DNA from: Pseudarthrobacter raffinosi
Lineage (GTDB): Bacteria; Actinomycetota; Actinomycetes; Actinomycetales; Micrococcaceae
NCBI RefSeq assembly: GCF_023913735.1
Contig: NZ_JAMXBH010000011.1
Span: 123,523-187,522 of the forward strand
Direction of reading: 5' to 3'
DNA: 64,000 nucleotides
This document shows positions 26,764-37,268 of this stretch, piece by piece. The translations under genes were made by a program, and so were the position numbers. How positions within the stretch are numbered: the stretch's first letter is position 1; each line of letters begins with the position of its first letter. The notes under the pieces are model-generated. The model was given only the letters and a program-made list of their open reading frames with translations, made no database searches and had not been told where the DNA came from.

Positions 26764-28167
26764 TTAGCCAGTCGGCGCGGAACTTGGCCCTCCGGCGGGA
26801 CCGGCCGAACCGGCGTCGTACTTTTCCAGCGGCACTGTGCCCCGATGCCAGGCCTTCAGCACGGGCTCAAGAATCCGCCAGCATTCCTCCGCGGTGTCGC
26901 CGCGCACCGAGAGCAGCGGGTCGCCGCTCAGGACGCCCTCCAGCACTTCGCCATAGGGCAGCAGCTCAGAAGCGCTCAGCTCCGCATTCAGCGTTGTGCG
27001 GCTCAGGCTGAAGATGCTGCCGGGGCCGTTGACGTCGACGTCGAACGCCAGGGTATCCGGCCCGAACCCGATCCGCAGCTGGTTGGGGGAGTCCACGCCG
27101 GTGAATCCTCCCGGCAGATGCGGGACAGGGCGGAACGTGACCACGGCTTCCTTGCGTTTCACCCCGAGGGCCTTGCCCGAACGCAGGATGAACGGGACCC
27201 CCTTCCAGCGCCAGTTGTCGATGTCCACCCGGACTTCCGCCAGAGTCTCGGTCCCGCGGGCTGCGTCCACCCCTTCTTCCTGCGTATAGTCTGGGACGTT
27301 CCTGCCGGCAATCGAACCTGCCGTGTACGTGGCCCGGCGCGTGGATTTGGCGTACGGCGCGCTGATGCTGCTGGCGCGGAGCACGGCTGCGATCGCGTCC
27401 CGTAGGTCCCGCTCCCCGATGGTGGCCGGCGGCTCAATGGCCATCAGTGCCATGATCTGCAGCAGGTGGCTCTGGATCATGTCGCGCAGGGCGCCGGCAT
27501 TGTCGTAATACCTCGCCCTTCCCTCCAGTGCCAGGTCCTCGTCGAAGATGATCTCGACCTTTTCCACGTGATCGCGGTTCCAGACGGGTTCCAAAAAATT
27601 GTTCGCAAAACGCAGGCCCAGGATGTTCAGCACCGTCGCTTTGCCCAGGAAATGGTCCACCCGGTGAATGTGGTCCTCCGGCACCAGCGCGGCGAGTGTG
27701 TGGTTAAGGGAACGGGCCGAAGCAACACTTGCGCCGAACGGCTTCTCCATTACCAGCCGTGTTCCGGCCGGAACCTGGTCGCGGTGCAGGGACTCGCAGG
27801 CCAGCTGGCTGACTTGGGGAGGCAACGCAAAATAGATCGCGGTGGGGCCTTCCAAGCCTGCCAACAATGCCGCCAGGGCTCCGTCCGCCGTAACATCCAG
27901 CTGGTGGTAGGGGGTAGCTTCCGCCAAGGCGGTGAGTGCCTTTTTTCCAGCCGCGTCGGCGGCCTCCACGGCGGGGGCGAAGGCTTCGTGGACCCGGGTC
28001 CGCCACTGTTCCGGCGTCCAGGCATCGGAGCCGGCGCCCACCAGGGCCAGGCCATCGGCACGGCCGCTCGCCACCAGCCGGGCCAGTCCCGGGAGCAGGA
28101 GGCGTCCCGTCAGATCGCCTGAGGCACCCAGAATGAGCAGGGTTTTTACACTTGTTTCGCTGGTCAC
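26764..28167 (-). CDS. zwf: Glucose-6-phosphate dehydrogenase (divergent form)
   Basis: A 467-residue enzyme of the Zwf fold that would oxidise glucose-6-phosphate to the lactone with NADP+. It shows the dinucleotide motif GASGDLTGR, the active-site segment RVDHFLGKATV (tyrosine of the common DHYLGK replaced by phenylalanine) and DNAGALRDMIQSHLLQ. No opcA, tal or tkt is next to it, unlike the usual pentose-phosphate operon, so it may be a second isozyme. The start is GTG 28165-28167, chosen because only this places the dinucleotide motif near the N-terminus. It is divergent from ffh. Confidence 0.82.
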   Translation of the reverse strand: MTSETSVKTLLILGASGDLTGRLLLPGLARLVASGRADGLALVGAGSDAWTPEQWRTRVHEAFAPAVEAADAAGKKALTALAEATPYHQLDVTADGALAALLAGLEGPTAIYFALPPQVSQLACESLHRDQVPAGTRLVMEKPFGASVASARSLNHTLAALVPEDHIHRVDHFLGKATVLNILGLRFANNFLEPVWNRDHVEKVEIIFDEDLALEGRARYYDNAGALRDMIQSHLLQIMALMAIEPPATIGERDLRDAIAAVLRASSISAPYAKSTRRATYTAGSIAGRNVPDYTQEEGVDAARGTETLAEVRVDIDNWRWKGVPFILRSGKALGVKRKEAVVTFRPVPHLPGGFTGVDSPNQLRIGFGPDTLAFDVDVNGPGSIFSLSRTTLNAELSASELLPYGEVLEGVLSGDPLLSVRGDTAEECWRILEPVLKAWHRGTVPLEKYDAGSAGPAGGPSSAPTG

Positions 28168-28255
28168 CCTGCCAGCATGCCATCCGGCAAGCCCGACTTG
28201 GTACCCTAGATAGTCGAGTCCCCCCTGTAAATCCACTGAAAGAAGTGCGCGGCGC

Positions 28256-29836
28256 GTGTTCAATTCACTCTCTGACCGGTTGACAGCAACCTTCAAGAAT
28301 CTCCGTGGCAAGGGCCGCCTCACTGAGGCCGACGTCGATGCCACAGTCCGGGAGATCCGCCGCGCCCTCCTGGATGCCGATGTCGCCGTTCCCGTGGTGC
28401 GTGAGTTTACGGCCCGCGTCCGCGAGCGTGCCCTCGGGGCAGAGGTATCGGGGGCGCTGAACCCCAGCCAGCAGATCGTCAAGATCGTCAATGAGGAACT
28501 CGTTGAGATCCTCGGTGGCGAGACCCGCCGGATCCGCCTTGCCAAGACCGGTCCCACCATCATCATGCTGGCCGGCCTTCAGGGTGCCGGTAAGACCACC
28601 CTGGCGGGCAAGCTCGCCAAATGGCTCAAGGCCCAAGGCCACAGCCCCCTGCTGGTGGCATGTGATCTCCAGCGGCCCAATGCCGTCACCCAGCTTCAGG
28701 TTGTCGGCAACCGCGCCGGCGTGCCCGTTTTCGCGCCGCACCCCGGAGCCACTTCGGAACTGGAGCACCCCGCCGGTGACCCGGTCGCCGTCGCCCGCGC
28801 CGGCGTTGAGGAAGCGCGCCAGAAGCTGCACGACGTCGTGATTGTTGACACCGCCGGGCGCCTCGGTGTTGACGCCGAGATGATGGAGCAGGCGAGCGAG
28901 ATCCGCCGCGCCATCGTCCCCAATGAAGTGCTGTTCGTGATCGACGCCATGATCGGGCAGGACGCCGTGAACACGGCTGTGGCGTTTGACGAGGGTGTGA
29001 ACTTCACCGGAATCGTGCTGTCAAAGCTCGACGGCGACGCCCGCGGCGGTGCCGCACTCTCGGTTGCGTCGGTCACCGGTAAGCCGGTTATGTTCGCCTC
29101 CACCGGCGAAGGCGTGGATGACTTTGAGCTGTTCCACCCGGACCGCATGGCCTCCCGCATCCTGGACATGGGTGACGTCCTCACCCTGATTGAGCAGGCC
29201 GAAAAGAACTGGGACAAGGACGAAGCCGCCCGGATGGCGAAGAAATTCGCCGACCAGGAAGACTTCACCCTGGACGACTTCCTCTCCCAGATGCAGCAGA
29301 TCCGCAACATGGGCTCCATGAAAAAGATGCTCATGATGATGCCCGGTGCGCAGAACATCCGTGAGCAGCTGGAAAACTTTGACGAGCGCGAGATCGACCG
29401 TGTCGAAGCGATCGTGCGTTCCATGACGCCGCACGAACGCGTCGCCCCGAAGATCATCAACGGCTCCCGCCGGGCACGCATTGCCCGGGGTTCCGGCGTG
29501 CATGTCTCCGAGGTCAACGGCCTGCTGGAGCGCTTCGGCCAGGCCCAGAAGATGATGAAGAAGATGGCCCAGGGCGGCGGCATGCCCGGAATGCCCGGGA
29601 TGCCTGGCATGGGCGGCCCCGGCGGCGCGCGGAAGGGCGGCAAGAACGCCCCGAAGAAGAAGGCCCGCTCAGGCAACCCTGCCAAGGCTGCCCAGGAGCT
29701 GAAGGACGCCGAGGCCCGGCGGGCCGGGGCGGCGAAGGCGCTCCCCACGGGGGCGGCGTTCGGCCAGCAGGCCGGCGACTTCGACCCGTCGCAGCTGAAC
29801 CTGCCCAAGGGATTCGACAAGTTCCTCGGCAAGTAG
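28256..29836 (+). CDS. ffh: Signal recognition particle protein Ffh
   Basis: The SRP GTPase that binds signal sequences and 4.5S RNA. The N and G domains carry AGLQGAGKTTLAGKLA, DTAGRLGVD and SKLDGDARGG. The M domain has the expected methionine clusters (QMQQIRNMGSMKKMLMMMPG), the RNA-binding SRRARIARGSG, and a flexible tail with GMPGMPGMPGMGG repeats and a Lys-rich segment. It is 526 residues from a GTG start with GAAAGAAG upstream. The gene for the RNA partner is not in the window. Confidence 0.95.
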   Translation: MFNSLSDRLTATFKNLRGKGRLTEADVDATVREIRRALLDADVAVPVVREFTARVRERALGAEVSGALNPSQQIVKIVNEELVEILGGETRRIRLAKTGPTIIMLAGLQGAGKTTLAGKLAKWLKAQGHSPLLVACDLQRPNAVTQLQVVGNRAGVPVFAPHPGATSELEHPAGDPVAVARAGVEEARQKLHDVVIVDTAGRLGVDAEMMEQASEIRRAIVPNEVLFVIDAMIGQDAVNTAVAFDEGVNFTGIVLSKLDGDARGGAALSVASVTGKPVMFASTGEGVDDFELFHPDRMASRILDMGDVLTLIEQAEKNWDKDEAARMAKKFADQEDFTLDDFLSQMQQIRNMGSMKKMLMMMPGAQNIREQLENFDEREIDRVEAIVRSMTPHERVAPKIINGSRRARIARGSGVHVSEVNGLLERFGQAQKMMKKMAQGGGMPGMPGMPGMGGPGGARKGGKNAPKKKARSGNPAKAAQELKDAEARRAGAAKALPTGAAFGQQAGDFDPSQLNLPKGFDKFLGK

Positions 29837-29936
29837 CCACCCCTCCCGGCTGGGTAGCAGGCGTCGTTGTGGGCACTCATAACGACACTGGCAGCTGCCC
29901 AATTGGGATGTCGGTGCCGTGGAATAGGGTTGGGTC

Positions 29937-30671
29937 ATGTTCAAACAGCGGGTAGTGTTCGTGCACGGCGCCGGACCTTTCGGTGCCGCGGCGTGGCTGC
30001 GCCAGCACGGCATGGCGCTGACGTACGACGCCCTGTTCCTGCGGCGGCACGGTTTTGACCCCGTCGCTGAACCCGTGGAGTCCTCGTTCGCTGAAGACAC
30101 CGCCATCATCCTGCGCTCACTTGCCGATGACGGCCGCGGGGCTACTGGGGGCCATGTTGTTGCCCACGCCGAGGGCGCGATTGCGGCCATGATGGCTGCC
30201 GTCGAACGCCCCGAACTGGTGTATTCCCTCACGCTGGTAGAACCGGCGTGCCTGTCCCTGACCGCCGAACTGCCGGCCACGGCCGCACACCGCGCCCTGA
30301 TGCAACCGCTGTTCGACGTCCGGCGCCAGCTCAGCGATGAAGACTTCCAGCGTGAGTTCGTGCGGCGAATGTTCGCGGCGGACCTGCAGGAGCCCGCCAC
30401 GCCGGAGGAAAAACGGTCGGCGCGCCGGCTCCGGTTGCAGGCGCCGTCCTGGGAGGCCCCGCTGCACATAGTTCCGGGCGTCCCCACCATGGTCCTGACG
30501 GGTGGGTGGGAACCGCTCTACGAGGAAATCGCCGGATATCTGCAGGAAACCGGTGCCCTGCACCGCATCGCTGCGGGAGGACACCGGCCCCAGGACTCTG
30601 CCGAAGGTGACCGTGCCATCCGGTCCTTCATCGCCGACGTCGGCAGGTCACGCTCGGTTCAGGCTTCCTGA
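29937..30671 (+). CDS. Alpha/beta-hydrolase-like protein lacking the nucleophile
   Basis: A 244-residue alpha/beta-hydrolase fold: the HG oxyanion motif (FVHGAG, residues 8-13), the elbow VVAHAEGAIAAM and a late GGHRPQD that would carry the histidine. At the elbow the usual GxSxG serine is alanine (residue 78), and no clear acid residue precedes the histidine. It is therefore unlikely to be a working serine hydrolase and may bind a ligand instead. TAGGGT ends six bases before the ATG with no ribosome-binding site, so the mRNA may be leaderless. It converges on thiC with a 4-bp gap. Confidence 0.7.
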   Translation: MFKQRVVFVHGAGPFGAAAWLRQHGMALTYDALFLRRHGFDPVAEPVESSFAEDTAIILRSLADDGRGATGGHVVAHAEGAIAAMMAAVERPELVYSLTLVEPACLSLTAELPATAAHRALMQPLFDVRRQLSDEDFQREFVRRMFAADLQEPATPEEKRSARRLRLQAPSWEAPLHIVPGVPTMVLTGGWEPLYEEIAGYLQETGALHRIAAGGHRPQDSAEGDRAIRSFIADVGRSRSVQAS

Positions 30672-30675
30672 GCCG

Positions 30676-32592
<1,917 letters not shown>

Positions 32593-32669
32593 AGTCGAAG
32601 CTACCACAGGCCGAGGGTGGACTGGTGACAGCAATCACCGGAAAGCGGTCGCAATCTGTCTGCGCCGCC

Positions 32670-32695
32670 ACTTGAATTAAATTGAAGCTTCAAGT
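32670..32695. promoter_or_regulatory. Palindromic operator upstream of the VOC gene
   Basis: A perfect 12-bp palindrome TTGAAGCTTCAA (32682-32693) is nested in a wider ACTTGAA...TTCAAGT repeat (32670-32676 and 32689-32695), in an AT-rich patch 56 bp before the VOC gene. This looks like a MarR- or TetR-type binding site, but no such regulator is encoded nearby. Confidence 0.5.
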
Positions 32696-32750
32696 AAATT
32701 GGAACCATAGCCGCCTTCCATCCGAAGGCCAACGGACCGGGAGTGTTCAA

Positions 32751-33626
32751 ATGACTGCAGAAGCCACCAGCCGGGATCTCCTTCCTGCCGACCTCTCCAT
32801 GGGCACCGTGATGCTCAAGGTAGGCGACATGAAGCTGATGACCGACTATTACCAGCGTGCGCTCGGGCTGGAGGTCGTCGCGGAACAGGACGGCGGCGTC
32901 TATCTTGGCCGCCTTCAACGCCCGCTGGTCCATCTCGCGGCCGCCCCGTCCTTGAATCTGCCTGGCAGGGGAGAGGCCGGGCTGTTCCACACCGCACTGC
33001 TGTTTGACGACCAGGCTTCGCTGGCCGCCACGGTAGCCACCGCCGCCCAGTACGAACCCCGGTCCTTCACCGGCAGCGCCGACCACCTCGTCAGCGAGGC
33101 CTTCTACTTCAATGACCCCGAAGGCAACGGCGTCGAACTGTACTGGGACAGGCCCCGCGAAAACTGGTCCTGGAACGGGAAGGATGTAGTGATGGACAGC
33201 CTGGCACTGCCGCCGCAGCGCTATCTCGAGCAGCACCTGAGCCAGGAATCCGTGGCCGGCCAGCGGGCCAGCGAAGCCGGCGTGGGCCACGTCCATCTCC
33301 AGGTGGGCGACGTCCAGTCAGCGCACGATTTCTACGTGGGCACGCTGGGCTTCGAAAAGACCGCTGGCTGGCACGGGCAGGCACTGTTTGTCTCCGCGGG
33401 CCGGTATCACCACCACATGGCCATGAACGTCTGGAACAGCCGCGGAGCCGGTCCCCGCAAGGACACCCTGGGCCTCGGCGAAGTGCTCATCGAGGTCCCT
33501 TCCGGGGATGACGTCGGAGCGCTCGCCGACCGCCTGAAGGTCGCCGGTGTGGCCTCGCACCACACGGGCGCCGAGCTTCGCTTCGAGGACCCGTGGCGCA
33601 ACAATATCCGTGTCGCCGTCCGCTGA
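32751..33626 (+). CDS. Two-domain VOC protein, catechol-2,3-dioxygenase-like (CatE type)
   Basis: A 291-residue protein made of two vicinal-oxygen-chelate modules (about residues 15-135 and 165-291). In the C-terminal module candidate metal ligands are the histidine in VGHVHLQVG, the histidine cluster in RYHHHMAMN and the glutamate in LRFEDPWRN. The N-terminal module keeps HTALLF and GNGVELYWDRP. The layout resembles extradiol dioxygenases of the CatE/YfiE group, which cleave catechol-like rings; a glyoxalase-like role is also possible. It is monocistronic, with GGGAG eight bases before ATG 32751 and a palindromic operator upstream. Confidence 0.75.
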   Translation: MTAEATSRDLLPADLSMGTVMLKVGDMKLMTDYYQRALGLEVVAEQDGGVYLGRLQRPLVHLAAAPSLNLPGRGEAGLFHTALLFDDQASLAATVATAAQYEPRSFTGSADHLVSEAFYFNDPEGNGVELYWDRPRENWSWNGKDVVMDSLALPPQRYLEQHLSQESVAGQRASEAGVGHVHLQVGDVQSAHDFYVGTLGFEKTAGWHGQALFVSAGRYHHHMAMNVWNSRGAGPRKDTLGLGEVLIEVPSGDDVGALADRLKVAGVASHHTGAELRFEDPWRNNIRVAVR

Positions 33627-33739
33627 GTGCGGATGCCAAAAGTGCGGCCTGCCTTGTACTAGGCTGATTCTGAACGGCCGGGGCGGCACTTGCTACTGCC
33701 CTTCCAGGCCGCACCGTCGACGGAATGAGGGCTGTTCCC

Positions 33740-34177
33740 ATGGGCTTCACTGAAATTTTTGTTTCCACTCACGATGCCGCGCTGAAGCGGGCGGACGTCC
33801 TGGATGCAGGCGGCTCCCCGGCGGGCCAGGCCCTGCGGATTCCCGGAATCAGCGATTTCGAAATCGAGCAGCTTGGCGATCTTGCCGGCGTTGCGGTGCA
33901 CGCCGGTGGCGCGGACTACGAACTGGCCATGGTTGACGTGGCCAGTGATTCCCTCCTCGGGGTCCCGCCGGCCATGGTGCGTGCGCTCGCCGACCTGCTC
34001 AGCTACGAGACTGAAGGCGAAGGCAATGTCCTGGACGACGTCGCTGAAAAGTGGGCTGCCCAGGATGACATGCCGTTCGGCGTGGCCGAGGCCCGGACGT
34101 ATGTCCAGCAGTTCGCTGAGCTGGCCAACTCCGTCGATGACGCCGCACGCACGGGCGTGTATGTCTGGTCGTCGTAG
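33740..34177 (+). CDS. Protein of unknown function
   Basis: A 145-residue acidic soluble protein that I do not recognise. It has no signal peptide or membrane segment. Visible features are an opening MGFTEIFVSTHDAALKRA, a central GVAVHAGGADYELAMVDVAS and an acidic helical C-terminal half ending in TGVYVWSS. Two starts are possible, ATG 33725 and ATG 33740; the second has GAGGG about nine bases upstream. It stands alone between the VOC gene and the rpsP promoter. Codon use matches its neighbours, so it is likely a real gene of this lineage. Confidence 0.65.
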   Translation: MGFTEIFVSTHDAALKRADVLDAGGSPAGQALRIPGISDFEIEQLGDLAGVAVHAGGADYELAMVDVASDSLLGVPPAMVRALADLLSYETEGEGNVLDDVAEKWAAQDDMPFGVAEARTYVQQFAELANSVDDAARTGVYVWSS

Positions 34178-34252
34178 GCCGGCCGTGGCCCGCCGGGTCC
34201 GCCCGGCTGCCCCATCCCGACGTGTCAAGTCGAAATCCGGACGCTGATCTGG

Positions 34253-34258
34253 CACAAT
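34253..34258 (+). promoter_or_regulatory. Putative rpsP promoter (-10 element)
   Basis: GGCACAATAA contains a -10-like CACAAT (34253-34258), about 130 bp before rpsP. The same GGCACAATAA string occurs before the DUF3145 gene. The -35 side is weak (TCGAAA at 17 bp). A leader of about 125 nt without an obvious known riboswitch would result. Confidence 0.35.
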
Positions 34259-34389
34259 AAACAGGTACTCGATCTGCGTGGCCCCTCTCTCCGCGTCCGG
34301 ATCCTGTCCTTCGAACCCTCAAGTATGGCCCGCCCCACGGGTGCAGAACGTCGGTTCACCCCTTTTCTGAAACAGGAGTGACCACAAAA

Positions 34390-34806
34390 GTGGCCGTAAA
34401 GATTCGCCTTAAGCGCTTTGGCAAGATGCGCGCACCGTACTACCGCATCGTCGTCATGGACGCACGCTCCAAGCGTGACGGCCGTGCCATCGAAGAGATC
34501 GGTAAGTACCACCCCACCGAAGAGCCCTCATACATCGAGGTGGACACGGACCGTGCCCAGTACTGGCTCGGCGTCGGCGCACAGCCGTCCGAGCAGGTTG
34601 CCGCGATCCTGAAGATCACCGGTGACTGGCAGAAGTTCAAGGGCCTGCCGGGCCAGGAAGGCACCCTGAAGACCAAAGCTCCGAAGGCTGCCTTTGTTGC
34701 CCCTGAAAAGGGTTCCGTGATCATCCCGGAAGCCATCACCAAGAAGTCGAAGCAGTCTGACGCAGCCGAGGCCCCGGCCGAGGCAGAGACCACAGAGGCT
34801 GAGTAG
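34390..34806 (+). CDS. rpsP: 30S ribosomal protein S16
   Basis: S16 is an assembly protein of the small subunit. The conserved body opens (M)[21 protein letters not shown] and contains [21 protein letters not shown] 34390 gives exactly this family N-terminus, with AGGAG 11 bases upstream; GTG 34378 overlaps the ribosome-binding site. At 138 residues it has the acidic, Ala/Glu-rich C-terminal extension common in actinobacteria. It leads the rpsP-khpA-rimM-trmD operon. Confidence 0.95.
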   Translation: MAVKIRLKRFGKMRAPYYRIVVMDARSKRDGRAIEEIGKYHPTEEPSYIEVDTDRAQYWLGVGAQPSEQVAAILKITGDWQKFKGLPGQEGTLKTKAPKAAFVAPEKGSVIIPEAITKKSKQSDAAEAPAEAETTEAE

Positions 34807-34807
34807 A

Positions 34808-35050
34808 TTGCTGGCAGAAGCGCTCGAACACCTCGTCCGGGGAATCGTTGATTCGCCGGAGGATGTCAAGGTCAGCTCGAAGAACAACCGCCGCGGGGAC
34901 ACCCTCGAGGTTCGTGTTCATCAGGATGACCTGGGACGGGTGATCGGCCGCCAGGGCCGCACCGCACGGGCATTGCGCACCGTTGTGGCGGCACTGGCAG
35001 ACGGCGAGCCGGTCAGGGTCGACGTCGTCGACACCGACCGCCGCCGCTAA
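34808..35050 (+). CDS. khpA: KH-domain RNA-binding protein KhpA
   Basis: An 80-residue single KH domain with the GRQG loop (VIGRQGRTARALR) that contacts RNA. It is encoded between rpsP and rimM, the standard position for KhpA, which partners KhpB in other Gram-positives and binds many RNAs. The start is TTG 34808, one base after the rpsP stop, so translation is coupled to S16. Confidence 0.9.
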   Translation: MLAEALEHLVRGIVDSPEDVKVSSKNNRRGDTLEVRVHQDDLGRVIGRQGRTARALRTVVAALADGEPVRVDVVDTDRRR

Positions 35051-35074
35051 GCGCTCGGCAACATCAGTTTTTTG

Positions 35075-35112
35075 CTCCGGCCCTTCCACCAGCAACGGTG
35101 GAGGGGCCGGAG
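35075..35112 (+). terminator. Strong hairpin between khpA and rimM
   Basis: Arms 35075-35090 and 35097-35112 pair over 16 positions with a single G-U wobble around a six-base loop. A T6 run precedes the stem, but only TGCTTTCA follows, so it is not a classical intrinsic terminator. It could be an attenuator, RNA-end protector or processing site splitting rpsP-khpA from rimM-trmD. Confidence 0.5.
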
Positions 35113-35162
35113 TGCTTTCACCACATCGCCCAATCCCGGCACGATCACAGACAGAGGAACAG

Positions 35163-35708
35163 ATGCAGCTTCAGGTGGCACGAATCGGCAAACCGCATGG
35201 AATCCGCGGCGAAGTGACGGTCCAGGTGCTGACCGACGCTCCGGGGGACCGGTTTGTTCCCGGTACCGAGTTTGTGGTGGAGCCTGCATCGGCCGGCCCG
35301 CTCATTGTTGAGGGTGCGCGCTGGAACAAGGACATCCTGCTGCTCGCATTCGAAGGAATCGAGACCCGCAACCAGGCAGAGACCCTGCGCGGCGCCAAGC
35401 TTTTCATCGAAACCGAAGAGCTGGACGAGGACGACGACGAAGGCTGGTACGAGCACGAACTAGTAGGGCTCGAGGCGCGCGTCGGGTCGCAGGTGGTCGG
35501 CAGGATCGCCGCCCTGCACACCTTGCCCGTCCAGGACCTGCTCGTGGTTGAAACGCCGGACGGCAAGGAAATCCTTGTCCCGTTTGTGGAGCAGATCGTT
35601 CCGGAGGTCAATGTGGCCGATGGCTTCGTCCTGCTGACGCCGCCGGACGGTCTCTTTGAGGTCAACGACGGCGAAGCCGGCCCCGGTGAAGCGGAGGAAA
35701 ACGCGTAG
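35163..35708 (+). CDS. rimM: Ribosome maturation factor RimM
   Basis: RimM helps assemble the head of the 30S subunit and binds S19. The 181-residue protein has the N-terminal VARIGKPHGIRGEV signature, an acidic linker (EELDEDDDEGW) and the C-terminal PRC-barrel with VQDLLVVETPDGKEILVPFV. AGAGGAACAG precedes ATG 35163. The stop codon abuts the trmD ATG with no gap. Confidence 0.95.
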   Translation: MQLQVARIGKPHGIRGEVTVQVLTDAPGDRFVPGTEFVVEPASAGPLIVEGARWNKDILLLAFEGIETRNQAETLRGAKLFIETEELDEDDDEGWYEHELVGLEARVGSQVVGRIAALHTLPVQDLLVVETPDGKEILVPFVEQIVPEVNVADGFVLLTPPDGLFEVNDGEAGPGEAEENA

Positions 35709-36581
35709 ATGAGAATCGACGTCGTCAGTATCTTCCCGGAGTACCTGGCGCCCCTGGAGCTCTCGCTCATTGGCAAGGCCCGCCAGGACGGCCTGTTGGA
35801 CCTGCGCGTCCATGACCTGCGTGATTTCACCACCGACAAGCACCGCTCAGTGGACGACACCCCGTACGGCGGCGGCGCCGGCATGGTGATGAAGCCTGAG
35901 CCTTGGGCGCAGGCGTTGGCTGCTGTTGCCGCAGCTGCTGTCGCCGGATCCGGTGAAGCCGCAGGGGGCGCCGAGGCCACGGCGGCCGAGCCCGCCAAAC
36001 CGGTTCTGATCGTCCCGTCGCCGGCAGGGGAGCGCTTCAACCAGGCCCTGGCCCATGAGCTCGCAGAAGAGGACCAGCTGGTTTTTGCCTGCGGCCGCTA
36101 TGAGGGCATCGACGAGCGTGTCATCGAGTGGGCGGAAGAGCACTTCACGGTGCGCCCCATGAGCCTTGGTGACTATGTGCTGAACGGCGGCGAAGTGGCC
36201 GTTTTGGCCATGGTCGAAGCCATCGGCAGGCTGCTGCCAGGCGTTGTGGGCAACCCTGATTCCCTGGTGGAGGAGTCGCATTCGGACGGGCTGCTGGAAT
36301 ACCCCGTGTATACCAAGCCCGCCAGCTGGCGGGACCGGGAAGTCCCGGCAGTGCTGCTGAGCGGCAACCACGGGAAGATCGCGCAGTGGCGCCGCCACGA
36401 GCAGTACCGGCGGACGGCGGAACGCCGTCCGGACCTCCTGGAAACGTTCGACGCCGGGAAGCTGCCACGTGCCGACCGGACGGCTTTCGCCGACCTCGGG
36501 TACGAGGTCGTCGACGGTCACCTCCTGGCGCGGCGGCAGGCCGATACCAGCACGGACGCCGGAACCGACGCCTCAACCTGA
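35709..36581 (+). CDS. trmD: tRNA (guanine(37)-N(1))-methyltransferase
   Basis: TrmD methylates G37 next to the anticodon to prevent frameshifting. The trefoil-knot SAM-binding segment [20 protein letters not shown] and [11 protein letters not shown] are intact, as is the [16 protein letters not shown] segment. At 290 residues it is longer than the E. coli enzyme. The extra length is mainly an Ala/Gly-rich insertion of about 28 residues (near 70-97) and a Thr/Asp-rich tail. It ends the rpsP operon. Confidence 0.95.
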   Translation: MRIDVVSIFPEYLAPLELSLIGKARQDGLLDLRVHDLRDFTTDKHRSVDDTPYGGGAGMVMKPEPWAQALAAVAAAAVAGSGEAAGGAEATAAEPAKPVLIVPSPAGERFNQALAHELAEEDQLVFACGRYEGIDERVIEWAEEHFTVRPMSLGDYVLNGGEVAVLAMVEAIGRLLPGVVGNPDSLVEESHSDGLLEYPVYTKPASWRDREVPAVLLSGNHGKIAQWRRHEQYRRTAERRPDLLETFDAGKLPRADRTAFADLGYEVVDGHLLARRQADTSTDAGTDAST

Positions 36582-36607
36582 ACCGGCGCGTCTGTGGTCC
36601 AAGGCGA

Positions 36608-36637
36608 TTGGCTGTAGGCCCGCGAGTGTGGCAAAAT
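36608..36637 (+). promoter_or_regulatory. Putative rplS promoter and leader
   Basis: TTGGCT (36608-36613) and CAAAAT (36632-36637) are 18 bp apart, which would start a leader of about 180 nt before rplS. The leader contains a small hairpin, CCTTCA-ATCAG-TGAAGG (36707-36723) with an outer CCGG pair, that could take part in ribosomal-protein feedback. No known RNA family was recognised. Confidence 0.4.
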
Positions 36638-36824
36638 TAGTCTTTGTGTCTGCTGGGTCCGCACCTGCCACAGGGGGAGCGCAACCAACAGCTGGACACC
36701 CCGGGACCTTCAATCAGTGAAGGAACCGGCCCCACTTAATTTTCGGCGGTAATTTCCGGTACTTCCGGGCTTGCCCGCCGTGACCCAAAGTGAATGTCCT
36801 GTGGCGTTCACCAGGAGTGCAATT

Positions 36825-37184
36825 ATGCATATTCTCGATTCCGTAGATGCAGCCTCGCTGCGCACCGATGTTCCTGTCTTCCGCGCGGGTGACACCCTCA
36901 AGGTTCACGTGAACATCATCGAAGGCAAGAACTCCCGTGTCCAGGTGTTCCAGGGCTTCGTCCTTGGCCGCCACGGCGACGGTCTTCGCGAAACCTTCAC
37001 CATCCGCAAGGTCTCCTTCGGCGTCGGTGTGGAGCGTACCTTCCCGGTGCACTCCCCGATCATCGACAAGATCGAAGTTGTCTCCAAGGGTGACGTGCGC
37101 CGCGCGAAGCTGTACTACATGCGCGACCTGCGCGGCAAGGCTGCGAAGATCAAGGAAAAGCGCGACTTCCAGCCCAAGAAGTAA
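36825..37184 (+). CDS. rplS: 50S ribosomal protein L19
   Basis: L19 sits at the 30S-50S interface. The 119-residue protein has the typical [23 protein letters not shown] and [15 protein letters not shown] segments. ATG 36825 has AGGAG eight bases upstream; the frame is open earlier, but those codons lack the family sequence. The terminator-like hairpin expected downstream lies inside the start of the next gene. Confidence 0.95.
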   Translation: MHILDSVDAASLRTDVPVFRAGDTLKVHVNIIEGKNSRVQVFQGFVLGRHGDGLRETFTIRKVSFGVGVERTFPVHSPIIDKIEVVSKGDVRRAKLYYMRDLRGKAAKIKEKRDFQPKK

Positions 37185-37268
37185 GTCCCCAGGGACCTAC
37201 AAAGCAGGCCCCAGCCGTACCAGGCCAGCGCCGGAGCCCTTCGCATCAGCGCCCCAGGAATACGGATC

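Noticed and set aside
34378..34380. GTG 34378 as the rpsP start
   Set aside because: It overlaps the AGGAG itself and adds residues not found in S16. GTG 34390 gives the exact family N-terminus.
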